Below are positions 56,903 to 64,000 of a DNA stretch of 64,000 nucleotides, piece after piece. The translations under genes and the position numbers were made by a program. The notes below the pieces were generated by a model. The model was not told the origin of the DNA and ran no database searches. It saw only the letters and a list, made by a program, of their open reading frames with translations. Position 1 is the first letter of the stretch; every line of letters begins with the position of its first letter. The DNA comes from an uncultured Sulfurimonas sp. (GTDB lineage: Bacteria; Campylobacterota; Campylobacteria; Campylobacterales; Sulfurimonadaceae): contig NZ_OY759725.1 of NCBI RefSeq assembly GCF_963662755.1, positions 1 to 64,000 of the forward strand, written 5' to 3'.

Positions 56903-58007
56903 CTTGCATCTCTTCATAACTTGCAAACAACTCTTTAACCTTGTTTTTTAGTCTATCGAACTCTTTTTCGTCTGCATCTTCTTTGATATGCTGTAAAAAA
57001 AACTCTTCAAGACTTAAGGCTTCAACGCCTTCAACTTCACTTTTGTTTGCATCTAGTTTAAACTCTCTTTTTACGCTAACGCTCATAGCATCTAAGAACA
57101 ACTCTTTGATGTCAGAATTTTGTATATCTATGGATTGTAAGGCTGTAAGGTTTTTTAGTTTTACTTCAACTATTGCATCTTTTGTATCACTTGCATCTAG
57201 AGTTTTTAGTGCGTTTTCATACTCCTCGCAATCTATCTCTTTTGTAATAATAGCTCGTATTTTTATCTCTTTATATTCTACATTTAAAGAGTCATTTAGA
57301 GTTAGTTGTATAAAACCTTTTGAGTTTCGTTTGTCATTTAGGCTTGTTCTCTCAGTTGAGCCACTATAGTAAACATTTTCATGTTTAGCCACTTTACCAA
57401 AACCGTGCCAATGCCCAAGAGCTACATAATCCATCATCTCAAATATATACTCTTTTTCTTTAGGATAAACCCACTCGCCAAACTCTTGCATCAGATAGTG
57501 CGCTCCAACACTACAGTGCATCATCATAATGTTTTTTTTACTTGCATCTATGTTTGATTCACAAAACTCTATTTGTTTAAGTGCTTTTGAGTCATCATTC
57601 ATGTGAGGCAGGGTGTGAAAAACAATATTTTCAAACTCTATTTTTTTGTACTCTTGATTGTAAGATGCATAAATATTTTTATAGTTATCAAAGATTTTTA
57701 GTATGGGAGAACTCAGGTTTGTTTTTGGTGTTGAGTGATTTCCTGCTATAAGTATAAAAGGAATATCAAGTGCATCTATGATTTTAAACATCTCTAGTGC
57801 AAAAGTAATAGCACGGTTTGATGGAGACGAGCGATGAAATAAATCGCCCGTATGGATAATATAATCAGGTTTTGTGAGTTTTATTTGCTTAACTATCTCA
57901 GAGAAAGCATCATAAAAATCTGCTTCTCTTTGGTTTATATTTTCATCATTTAAAATATCTAAATCATTAAATCCTAGATGCGTATCGCTAAAATGTAAGA
58001 GTTTCAA
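56889..58007 (-). CDS. sbcD: DNA repair exonuclease SbcD (Mre11-like)
   Basis: The 372-residue calcineurin-like nuclease has the metal motifs DTHLGF, HTGDLFH, AGNHS, HCSVGAH and GHWHGFG in order. It forms the nuclease part of the SbcCD complex with the overlapping downstream gene. It starts eight bases after the chemoreceptor gene ends, in a long minus-strand run. Confidence 0.94.
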   Translation of the reverse strand: MKLLHFSDTHLGFNDLDILNDENINQREADFYDAFSEIVKQIKLTKPDYIIHTGDLFHRSSPSNRAITFALEMFKIIDALDIPFILIAGNHSTPKTNLSSPILKIFDNYKNIYASYNQEYKKIEFENIVFHTLPHMNDDSKALKQIEFCESNIDASKKNIMMMHCSVGAHYLMQEFGEWVYPKEKEYIFEMMDYVALGHWHGFGKVAKHENVYYSGSTERTSLNDKRNSKGFIQLTLNDSLNVEYKEIKIRAIITKEIDCEEYENALKTLDASDTKDAIVEVKLKNLTALQSIDIQNSDIKELFLDAMSVSVKREFKLDANKSEVEGVEALSLEEFFLQHIKEDADEKEFDRLKNKVKELFASYEEMQDDIN

Positions 58008-58014
58008 TTTTAAC

Positions 58015-59460
58015 TTAATCTACTTTTTTTCTTGTTGGATCTAGCTCATCTACAACATTATCTAAAATACTAAATAATTGCTCACTTGCTTTTTCCATAG
58101 CTTCAAAATTTTCAATAATCATCTTTTCATTTTCTGGATTTAAGATAGAGTTTTCATTTAAAAGTTTTATATTTTTAAGCACGCTATTATGTACAAGTGC
58201 GTGAGGTTTATCAACTAAGGCATAGTTTGTTGTGTGACCATATCTTTGTTTTCCTTCACTTACATACCATTTTCCTAAACGACAACCTTTGTGATCTCCA
58301 AAAGATGCTGTTGCTTCTTGATCTATAACTGAGGTGTAAGCTTTTGATTTAAAGAGAATATGATCAATTTTTACAAGAACCATAAAGAGTGAATCACGAA
58401 TAAAACTTGCATATTCTGCGGAGTTTTGAGCATTTGATTGGAAAACTTCTAAAGTAGTTGCAAACTCATCAATAGTGTGAGTTGCATTGTTTGCTATAAC
58501 TGACATATCTTCAGCATTTGATTTGATTTCTTGTGTTTCTTGTTGAAGTGTTTGAATGGTTACAGAAATCTCTTGAGTAGATTTTTGAGTACGTTCTGCT
58601 AGCTTTCTAACTTCATCGGCAACTACTGCAAAACCACGTCCATGTTCTCCTGCACGTGCCGCTTCAATAGCAGCATTTAGAGCAAGAAGATTAGTCTGTT
58701 CAGCTATATCTTTGATGATGTCAGCAATAGCAGATATTTCATTTGACCTCTCAGATAAAGAGTGAATATTTTGATTTGTATCATCTACTTTTTGAGTTAA
58801 ATTACTAAATAGTTCCATTACGCTTTGCATTGATTCTAAAGAGTTATTTGCTTCATCTGAAGTTTTATCTGACATTTGAGAAATTTTATTTACTTCTTGT
58901 GAGTTATTTAAAAGATTTTGTTGTATGACATTTAAACTATGAGAAATACCACCACCAAGATTATGAAGTTTTTCAGTAAAATTACCTCTTATTTGTGATT
59001 TGTATCCAGCTTCTATGATTTTAACTGACTTGTTTATAGTCTCCGTAGCTTCTTTTAGTGTAGAGTTAAGTCCATCACTGTTTGCATGGTATGAGTTGTT
59101 TGTGTCTTCAGCTATTTGAATGGCTTTTATAGTTTCATGCATATAGTGTCTAATCTGTTTTAACATAGAATTAAACTCTTTAGCAAGTTCAAATATTTCA
59201 CCTTTACCTATTTGCGTGATTTGTATATCAAAATTTCCATGACTTACTTTTTGCATAGATATTGTTAAATCTTCAACTGAGCTTTTTACAACTAAAAGTT
59301 GTGAGCGCAAATACAACGCCAATGCAATATTTAAGAGTGTAATTGTTATTAAAACTATAGAAAAACCAAAAAGATAAATCTCTATCGATAGACCTAAAAC
59401 AAATAGTATTAATTGCCATATATTTGATAAAGCTACATTTTGTAGGGTTGATTTATTCAT
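58015..59460 (-). CDS. Methyl-accepting chemotaxis protein with C-terminal CZB domain
   Basis: The 481-residue protein has two N-terminal spans (about 10-55), a HAMP-like linker, the chemoreceptor signalling tip [20 protein letters not shown] and [20 protein letters not shown], then a CZB domain (about 365-480) with the zinc ligands HxxxC-type set: DHILFK, CRLGKWY and HALVH. There is no periplasmic sensor of any size, so sensing is cytoplasmic. CZB domains bind zinc and in other bacteria react to hypochlorous acid or metal. Its ATG overlaps the glmU stop by one base. Confidence 0.92.
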   Translation of the reverse strand: MNKSTLQNVALSNIWQLILFVLGLSIEIYLFGFSIVLITITLLNIALALYLRSQLLVVKSSVEDLTISMQKVSHGNFDIQITQIGKGEIFELAKEFNSMLKQIRHYMHETIKAIQIAEDTNNSYHANSDGLNSTLKEATETINKSVKIIEAGYKSQIRGNFTEKLHNLGGGISHSLNVIQQNLLNNSQEVNKISQMSDKTSDEANNSLESMQSVMELFSNLTQKVDDTNQNIHSLSERSNEISAIADIIKDIAEQTNLLALNAAIEAARAGEHGRGFAVVADEVRKLAERTQKSTQEISVTIQTLQQETQEIKSNAEDMSVIANNATHTIDEFATTLEVFQSNAQNSAEYASFIRDSLFMVLVKIDHILFKSKAYTSVIDQEATASFGDHKGCRLGKWYVSEGKQRYGHTTNYALVDKPHALVHNSVLKNIKLLNENSILNPENEKMIIENFEAMEKASEQLFSILDNVVDELDPTRKKVD

Positions 59461-60770
59461 TAGTTTTCCTCTTTAGCAAAAAATTTATAGTAAAAATTTT
59501 TAATAGTTCTTAGTTTTGTTCTACTTAGTGCAAGTGAGCCTTTTTCTATTTTAGAACCTGTAAGAGTAGTTCCTGCTGCTATCATAACATCATCTTCAAT
59601 TTCTACAGGTGCTATCAACTGAGAGTCACTCCCTATAAAAACATTTTTACCAATAATTGTTTTGTACTTTTTGATACCATTGTAGTTACAAGTGATAACA
59701 CCAGCTCCAATGTTAGTTCCCTCATCTACCTCTGCATCTCCTATATAACTTAGATGCCCAGCTTTTACACCTTTGAGTGAACTTTTTTTAACTTCTACAA
59801 AGTTTCCAACATGAGTCTCTTCTAAGTACGAAGCAGGGCGAAGATGCGCTAGAGGTCCTACATCTGAGTTTTTAACGATGCTATCTTCTATAACGCTCCC
59901 AGCTTTGATATGTGAGCTTTGTATAAGTGTATTTCCTGTTAATCTACATCCATTCTCAACAATGCACTCTCCCTCAAAAGTAACTCCCTCTTCAATAAAA
60001 ATAGTAGAAGGTAGATGCATAATTACACCTGCATTCATCCAAGCTGTATTTATCTTATCTTGCATAATAACTTGTGCATCTGAGAGGTCTTTTTTTGAGT
60101 TTACACCTTTAAAGTGTTCTTCATCTACAAGCAAAGGAGAGATACTCAAACCATCCGCTCTAGCCATAGATATGATGTCTGTTAAGTAGTACTCCTCTTG
60201 TGCATTATCATTGCTTAAACGTGGAATGTATTTTTGTAAAACATTTTTTGAAAATGCGTAGATGCCAGCATTTACACTTGTGACTTTTAGCTCATCAGGT
60301 GTTGCATCTTTTTGTTCTACTATACGTTCTACATGAGATTTTTCTATAATAACACGACCATAACCATCAGGGTTTTGAAGGTTAAATATAGACATAATGA
60401 TATCGGAGTCTTTGTCTAAAAAACCTTGAAGTGCATCTGAAGTTATAAGAGGCATATCTCCATTTAAAACTAAAACTTTTTCATTTTTTGGCTTTACACC
60501 CATCATAGCTCCACCAGTTCCTGGGAAGTTGTCTGCATCTTGAATAACAAAGTTTATGTTATCAAAAAAGCCTTGCATCTGCTCCATAACTGCTTCTTTT
60601 TGATGAGCTACAACTACTGTTATATCGTCTGAAATTTCTAAAGAAGATTTGATAATATGATAAAGCATAGGTTTTCCACAGATGCTGTGAAGTACTTTTG
60701 CTTTTGAAGATTTCATACGTGAGCCTTTTCCGGCAGCTAAGATTACTATGCTAATTTTATCTTTATTCAT
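59460..60770 (-). CDS. glmU: Bifunctional N-acetylglucosamine-1-phosphate uridyltransferase / acetyltransferase
   Basis: The 436-residue GlmU makes UDP-GlcNAc for peptidoglycan and LPS. The uridyltransferase part has [21 protein letters not shown] and VNAGIYAF. The acetyltransferase part is a left-handed beta helix with [19 protein letters not shown] motif (here [13 protein letters not shown]), [17 protein letters not shown] and the acetyl-CoA site GSDSQLIAP. Normal length. Its ATG overlaps the metallophosphoesterase stop by four bases. Confidence 0.96.
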   Translation of the reverse strand: MNKDKISIVILAAGKGSRMKSSKAKVLHSICGKPMLYHIIKSSLEISDDITVVVAHQKEAVMEQMQGFFDNINFVIQDADNFPGTGGAMMGVKPKNEKVLVLNGDMPLITSDALQGFLDKDSDIIMSIFNLQNPDGYGRVIIEKSHVERIVEQKDATPDELKVTSVNAGIYAFSKNVLQKYIPRLSNDNAQEEYYLTDIISMARADGLSISPLLVDEEHFKGVNSKKDLSDAQVIMQDKINTAWMNAGVIMHLPSTIFIEEGVTFEGECIVENGCRLTGNTLIQSSHIKAGSVIEDSIVKNSDVGPLAHLRPASYLEETHVGNFVEVKKSSLKGVKAGHLSYIGDAEVDEGTNIGAGVITCNYNGIKKYKTIIGKNVFIGSDSQLIAPVEIEDDVMIAAGTTLTGSKIEKGSLALSRTKLRTIKNFYYKFFAKEEN

Positions 60771-62074
60771 TTTTTACCTTCACAAGGAGTATTGTCTTTT
60801 TTGATTATAAATTCATCTAGTATCTTACCATCAATACTAATAAATTTTGACTTAAGAGTTGTTGGTGTTATGTCTAGCATAAGAGAACCCATTTTCTCAA
60901 ATGCAAAAGGCAGAGCAGGATGTTTCAAAGTTGCTCTATCAAGCTTTGATGATGAACCGCAAACTTGGTAAATTGTTCCACTGTTTTTTGTTGGTTTAAT
61001 AGACTTTGTATAGCATCTTTTACTATCTTGAACGATATTTTTAGAGCTAAAAGTATCACTTTTTCCTGTATGATTTACTATAAGTTTTGAGCGTTCATAA
61101 TCGTGTGAGTGACCACTTAAAACTAAATCAACTCCATACTCATCAAAGATAGGAACAAGATTTTGTCTAATTTTTCTCAAGCGACCACCGCTATCATAAT
61201 CACTATCTGATTTGTGTCCACCGTCTGTATATGGCGGAGTATGAAGAGCTACAACAACCCAAGGCTTTATGTTTTTACTTAAATCTTTTTTTAGCCATTG
61301 TGCTAGATTGCTCTTGGCATCTGTTCGTCTTACTTCAGAATCTATCATTACTAGATGCAAGTTGGCGTTATCTATAGAGTAAAATTTTTCATTACCGCTA
61401 GGTTCGCCACCGCTTTGACCTTTTGTTGGAAAGTCAAAAATATTGTAAAAAGCCCATCTTCTATCATCATGATTGCCGTTTATTGCCCAAGGAGTAATGC
61501 GTTTTATTAACTCTTTGTAAGGTTCAAACATACTTTTGTTATACTGTTTTTGAGTTCCACTTGTGTAGGCATTATCCCCCAAAAGAAGCCACATATCAAG
61601 TTTGTTAAAATCATGTTCAATATGTTCTAGCATCTGTTGATAAACTTTTTGTTGGTTTTGCCCAGCTTTACCGCTATCTCCGATAACCCAGATTTTTTGA
61701 GAGTCTGCATTTTTGCATAGAGTTTTAAAGTATCTATCTTCATTGTCTATCTCTAAAGAGTCAGAATTTACTTTGTAGTAGTACTTTGTACACTCGTTTA
61801 ACCCTGAAATAGTAATGGAGTGTTTTTTAGTCTTTTTCTCATCATATAAAATATTATTTAAAGAATCAGAAAAAAATCCATACTCTAATGAACCAAGTTC
61901 AAACTTGTTGCTTTGCCATTTAACAGTTATAGAGTTGTGAGTTTGCATAACCGTATATGGAGTTCTTGGGACAAAAACAAAACTATCGTAAGTAACAACA
62001 CCAAGTCTTCCAACTCCATAAAGTGAAGCGATAACAAGTAAAAATATCAGCGTTTTTTTAAGAAACTTTTTCAA
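60767..62074 (-). CDS. Exported metallophosphoesterase, purple acid phosphatase-like
   Basis: The 435-residue protein has a signal or membrane anchor ([18 protein letters not shown]), a fibronectin-III-like N-terminal domain (about 35-120, with YYYKV) and a calcineurin-like domain: [36 protein letters not shown] and [10 protein letters not shown]. This order matches purple acid phosphatases. It acts in the periplasm; the substrate is unknown. It overlaps both neighbours (PAP2 gene by 17 bases, glmU by four). Confidence 0.88.
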   Translation of the reverse strand: MKKFLKKTLIFLLVIASLYGVGRLGVVTYDSFVFVPRTPYTVMQTHNSITVKWQSNKFELGSLEYGFFSDSLNNILYDEKKTKKHSITISGLNECTKYYYKVNSDSLEIDNEDRYFKTLCKNADSQKIWVIGDSGKAGQNQQKVYQQMLEHIEHDFNKLDMWLLLGDNAYTSGTQKQYNKSMFEPYKELIKRITPWAINGNHDDRRWAFYNIFDFPTKGQSGGEPSGNEKFYSIDNANLHLVMIDSEVRRTDAKSNLAQWLKKDLSKNIKPWVVVALHTPPYTDGGHKSDSDYDSGGRLRKIRQNLVPIFDEYGVDLVLSGHSHDYERSKLIVNHTGKSDTFSSKNIVQDSKRCYTKSIKPTKNSGTIYQVCGSSSKLDRATLKHPALPFAFEKMGSLMLDITPTTLKSKFISIDGKILDEFIIKKDNTPCEGKK

Positions 62075-62732
62075 TTTTTTTCCTTAGCTTAGAGTATAAA
62101 AACATAGTTGAGAGTGTACCTATTAGTACACCTGCTAGCAAATCACTTACAAAATGGTCGTTTGCAAGAAGTCTGCTACAAGATAAAACCACAGCAAAAC
62201 TCAACCATAAAAAAATATACCTAGGAAAAAGTATGCTAAGGTAAGTAAAGGCTGTAAAAACTGTAGTCGTATGCCCCGATGGAAAAGAAGAGTAAGTTGT
62301 TGGTGCATCCATTAAGGTAATATAATGGTACTTCATTTTTTCTACAAAACCCATACCATGGTTTTGAAAAAGTAAAAATCCATACTCATCGCTATCGCCT
62401 CGCATTCCCCAAGGTCGGATGCGACCAAATAGTTGTTTTAAAACTAAACTAATTAAACCAGAAAAAAGATTGATATAAAGAAGAAATAAAAATCTTTGCT
62501 GATATAGTTCATTTTTTTTGTAAAACTTGAAAAACAAATAGCCAATAAGGGCAGTTCCTATATACCAGTGAGACTCTCCAAAGATGCTTATAAAATCGCC
62601 AATAGGCTCATAAGTCTTTACATCAGATAGAAAAAACTCAGCTACTATTTTGTCAAGTACAAAGTATGATATAGGGATTAAAATAACTATAGTAAGTATG
62701 TATAATAAATAAGTTTTTTTTGAAAAAATCAT
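62058..62732 (-). CDS. PAP2-family membrane phosphatase
   Basis: The 224-residue integral membrane protein has six spans and the three PAP2 motifs: KQLFGRIRPW, SFPSGHT and SRLLANDHFVSD. Members dephosphorylate lipid phosphates such as undecaprenyl diphosphate or lipid A. It is coupled to the glycosyltransferase upstream (four-base overlap) and the metallophosphoesterase downstream. Confidence 0.92.
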   Translation of the reverse strand: MIFSKKTYLLYILTIVILIPISYFVLDKIVAEFFLSDVKTYEPIGDFISIFGESHWYIGTALIGYLFFKFYKKNELYQQRFLFLLYINLFSGLISLVLKQLFGRIRPWGMRGDSDEYGFLLFQNHGMGFVEKMKYHYITLMDAPTTYSSFPSGHTTTVFTAFTYLSILFPRYIFLWLSFAVVLSCSRLLANDHFVSDLLAGVLIGTLSTMFLYSKLRKKIEKVS

Positions 62733-64000
62733 CTAAGACCTTGATAGTTGTTGCATCTAATAAGTTCAATAGTATTTACTTTTGAGTTATTTAAAATTAT
62801 ATCAAATTCACTTAGTTTTACAACTTTATCACACTTCATATAGGTGTTTATCTCTTTTTTAAATGCATCTGTGTTTATGATGATTAAATCTTTGCCAAAA
62901 GGTTTTTCTTTTTCCCAAACATCGAACTGATCATCTCTGTCGTCTATGAGATAAACTCTAGAGTTAAAGTTACGGTTGTAGTACAAAGCACGAGATGCTA
63001 AAGTCCAGTTTGTGAGGGCTATGGCTTGTGTTTTTTTGTCTTTGATGTGTTCGTTTGCTTTTTTCATTATAGTGTTCCAACCATATATATCACGATGAAG
63101 TGATTTGTAATCTGGTTGAGGAATAAACTTAAATCCAAGCTCTGCATAAGAAATAGTACTTAAAATAAGTCCAAAACCAATAGCGAATTTTAGATATTTC
63201 GTAGATACTTGTAAGATATAAAAAGTTCCAATAGGAATAAAAAGCATATAAAAAAGAGCCGACCAATGAGGCAGAGCAGGTTTATATAGAGATGCATAAG
63301 TGAAAAACACAATCATAACTAAACCAAATAGAGCCGTTAAAAATAGAGTTGAATTTTTACTCATTAGAGCCTTGTATAGACCATAAAAAGCTAAAGGAGC
63401 TAAAAAAGGATTGTAAGCTCCTATTTGCGCTCCTAAAGAAGTTACAAAACCATTCCAGTCAATAGTGCTACTTCCAACTACATGGCTACTTTGATAAGCA
63501 AAACTTGACCAATCATTTTGAATGTTCCAGATGATTACGGGAAGAATTATTATAAAAGCTATGATGATAGATGGAATGATTTTTGGTGTATAAAAAAGCT
63601 CGTATCTTTTTTTAATGATGATATAGATGATTATGGGAGCTATAAAAAGAATTGCTGTATATTTTGCTAAACCTGCTAAACCTAACAAAATTCCAAGCAC
63701 AAGCCAAGAAGATAAAGTGTTATTTTGTTCAATTTTTATAACTGTAAAAATAATTGGTAATATAAGTAAAAATAGTAGAGTATCTGGCATTAGCATAAGA
63801 AAAAGAGCATTAAAAAGAAATGAAGCATGAAGTGCTAAAACTGCTATAAAAGCTTCATTTGTGTTTTTGTTAATGTCGTAAATGAGTTTATAAATAAAAA
63901 TAGAGGTCACAAAACCTATGATGATTGCCGCGACTCTAGCACCAAACTCATTCGTGCCAAAAATAGAGGTAAAAATATACTGAACCCAACCAACTAAAGG
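62729..64000 (-). CDS. ArnT-like glycosyltransferase family 39 protein, 5' end off the window
   Basis: The open frame continues to the right edge (PLVGWVQYIFTSIFGTNEFG and ARVAAIIIGF come before the GTG at 63910), so the N-terminus with the catalytic loop is missing. The visible 424 residues have many membrane spans and the segments LMLPDTLLFLLILP, LGLAGLAKYTAILFI and ALPHWSALFYMLFIPIG, typical of GT39/ArnT-like enzymes that use polyprenyl-linked sugars. The C-terminal domain includes NWTLASRALYYNRNFNSRVY. Acceptor unknown. Confidence 0.85.
   Translation of the reverse strand, partial: PLVGWVQYIFTSIFGTNEFGARVAAIIIGFVTSIFIYKLIYDINKNTNEAFIAVLALHASFLFNALFLMLMPDTLLFLLILPIIFTVIKIEQNNTLSSWLVLGILLGLAGLAKYTAILFIAPIIIYIIIKKRYELFYTPKIIPSIIIAFIIILPVIIWNIQNDWSSFAYQSSHVVGSSTIDWNGFVTSLGAQIGAYNPFLAPLAFYGLYKALMSKNSTLFLTALFGLVMIVFFTYASLYKPALPHWSALFYMLFIPIGTFYILQVSTKYLKFAIGFGLILSTISYAELGFKFIPQPDYKSLHRDIYGWNTIMKKANEHIKDKKTQAIALTNWTLASRALYYNRNFNSRVYLIDDRDDQFDVWEKEKPFGKDLIIINTDAFKKEINTYMKCDKVVKLSEFDIILNNSKVNTIELIRCNNYQGLR

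Noticed and set aside
30469..64000. rRNA, tRNA or insertion sequences in the housekeeping half
   Set aside because: I looked for transposase-like ORFs, terminal inverted repeats and tRNA-like arms between genes and found none. This was by eye, so a short tRNA could be missed.

Overview
This looks like the chromosome of a Campylobacterota bacterium close to Sulfurimonas, with an unrelated segment at its left end. From about 6.0 kb onward the DNA is very AT-rich (about one third G+C by eye). Its genes have a Campylobacterota character: an ArsRS-like two-component system, a NavAb-type sodium channel, a class II superoxide reductase-like protein, a multiheme cytochrome, and the order coaBC-uppS-prepilin peptidase-lptF-truA. 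The first 6.0 kb is near 50-55% G+C by eye and carries a type I restriction-modification operon (hsdR-hsdM-hsdS) plus the start of a CobS-like AAA ATPase gene. The two parts meet abruptly near position 6000, where both the ATPase gene and a phosphoglycolate phosphatase gene are broken. The join is either an illegitimate insertion or a chimeric assembly.

Layout: 1-5434 hsdS (frameshifted, runs off the edge), hsdM and hsdR on the minus strand; 5634-6000 a 28-codon ORF, a terminator and the truncated ATPase gene; 6000-8100 a gph remnant and two membrane proteins of unknown role; 8.1-23.7 kb a complete LapA-type adhesin locus. That locus has two adhesins of 751 and 2457 aa with matching promoter architecture, then a convergent operon for outer-membrane channel, ABC exporter, membrane-fusion protein and a LuxR-type regulator. 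23.9-32.3 kb holds ybgC, a family 4 uracil-DNA glycosylase, an EAL phosphodiesterase, a superoxide reductase-like gene, glyS and an FkbM methyltransferase. 32.4-37.7 kb holds a frameshifted PAS-GGDEF-EAL sensor, the two-component system and an EF-hand-like protein. 37.8-43.8 kb holds a hydrolase, an ElyC-like protein, an ABC transporter/DUF3299 operon with a His-rich loop, and an LtaS-like sulfatase. 43.85-48.35 kb is the truA-lptF-prepilin peptidase-uppS-coaBC operon. 48.5-50.5 kb has a pentaheme cytochrome behind a perfect FNR-type palindrome, and the sodium channel. 50.5-64 kb is a long minus-strand run: L,D-transpeptidase, YcaO, PH-domain protein, Spy-like protein, SbcCD, a CZB-domain chemoreceptor, glmU, a metallophosphoesterase, a PAP2 phosphatase and a glycosyltransferase cut by the right edge.

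The most distinctive system is the adhesin locus. Both adhesins begin with the same retention module, including a TAAG site at residues 95-98 (the LapG protease site in LapA). Both lack RTX nonapeptides and end in a type I secretion signal of the VC_A0849 kind. Upstream of each gene is a pair of 19-bp direct repeats with a 41-bp period, ending exactly 56 bp before the start codon, followed by a 38-bp leader that is identical in the two genes. The LuxR-type gene that ends the exporter operon is a candidate regulator for these repeats. No LapG or LapD gene is in the window, although two EAL-domain proteins lie nearby.

I saw no tRNA, rRNA, CRISPR array or insertion sequence.
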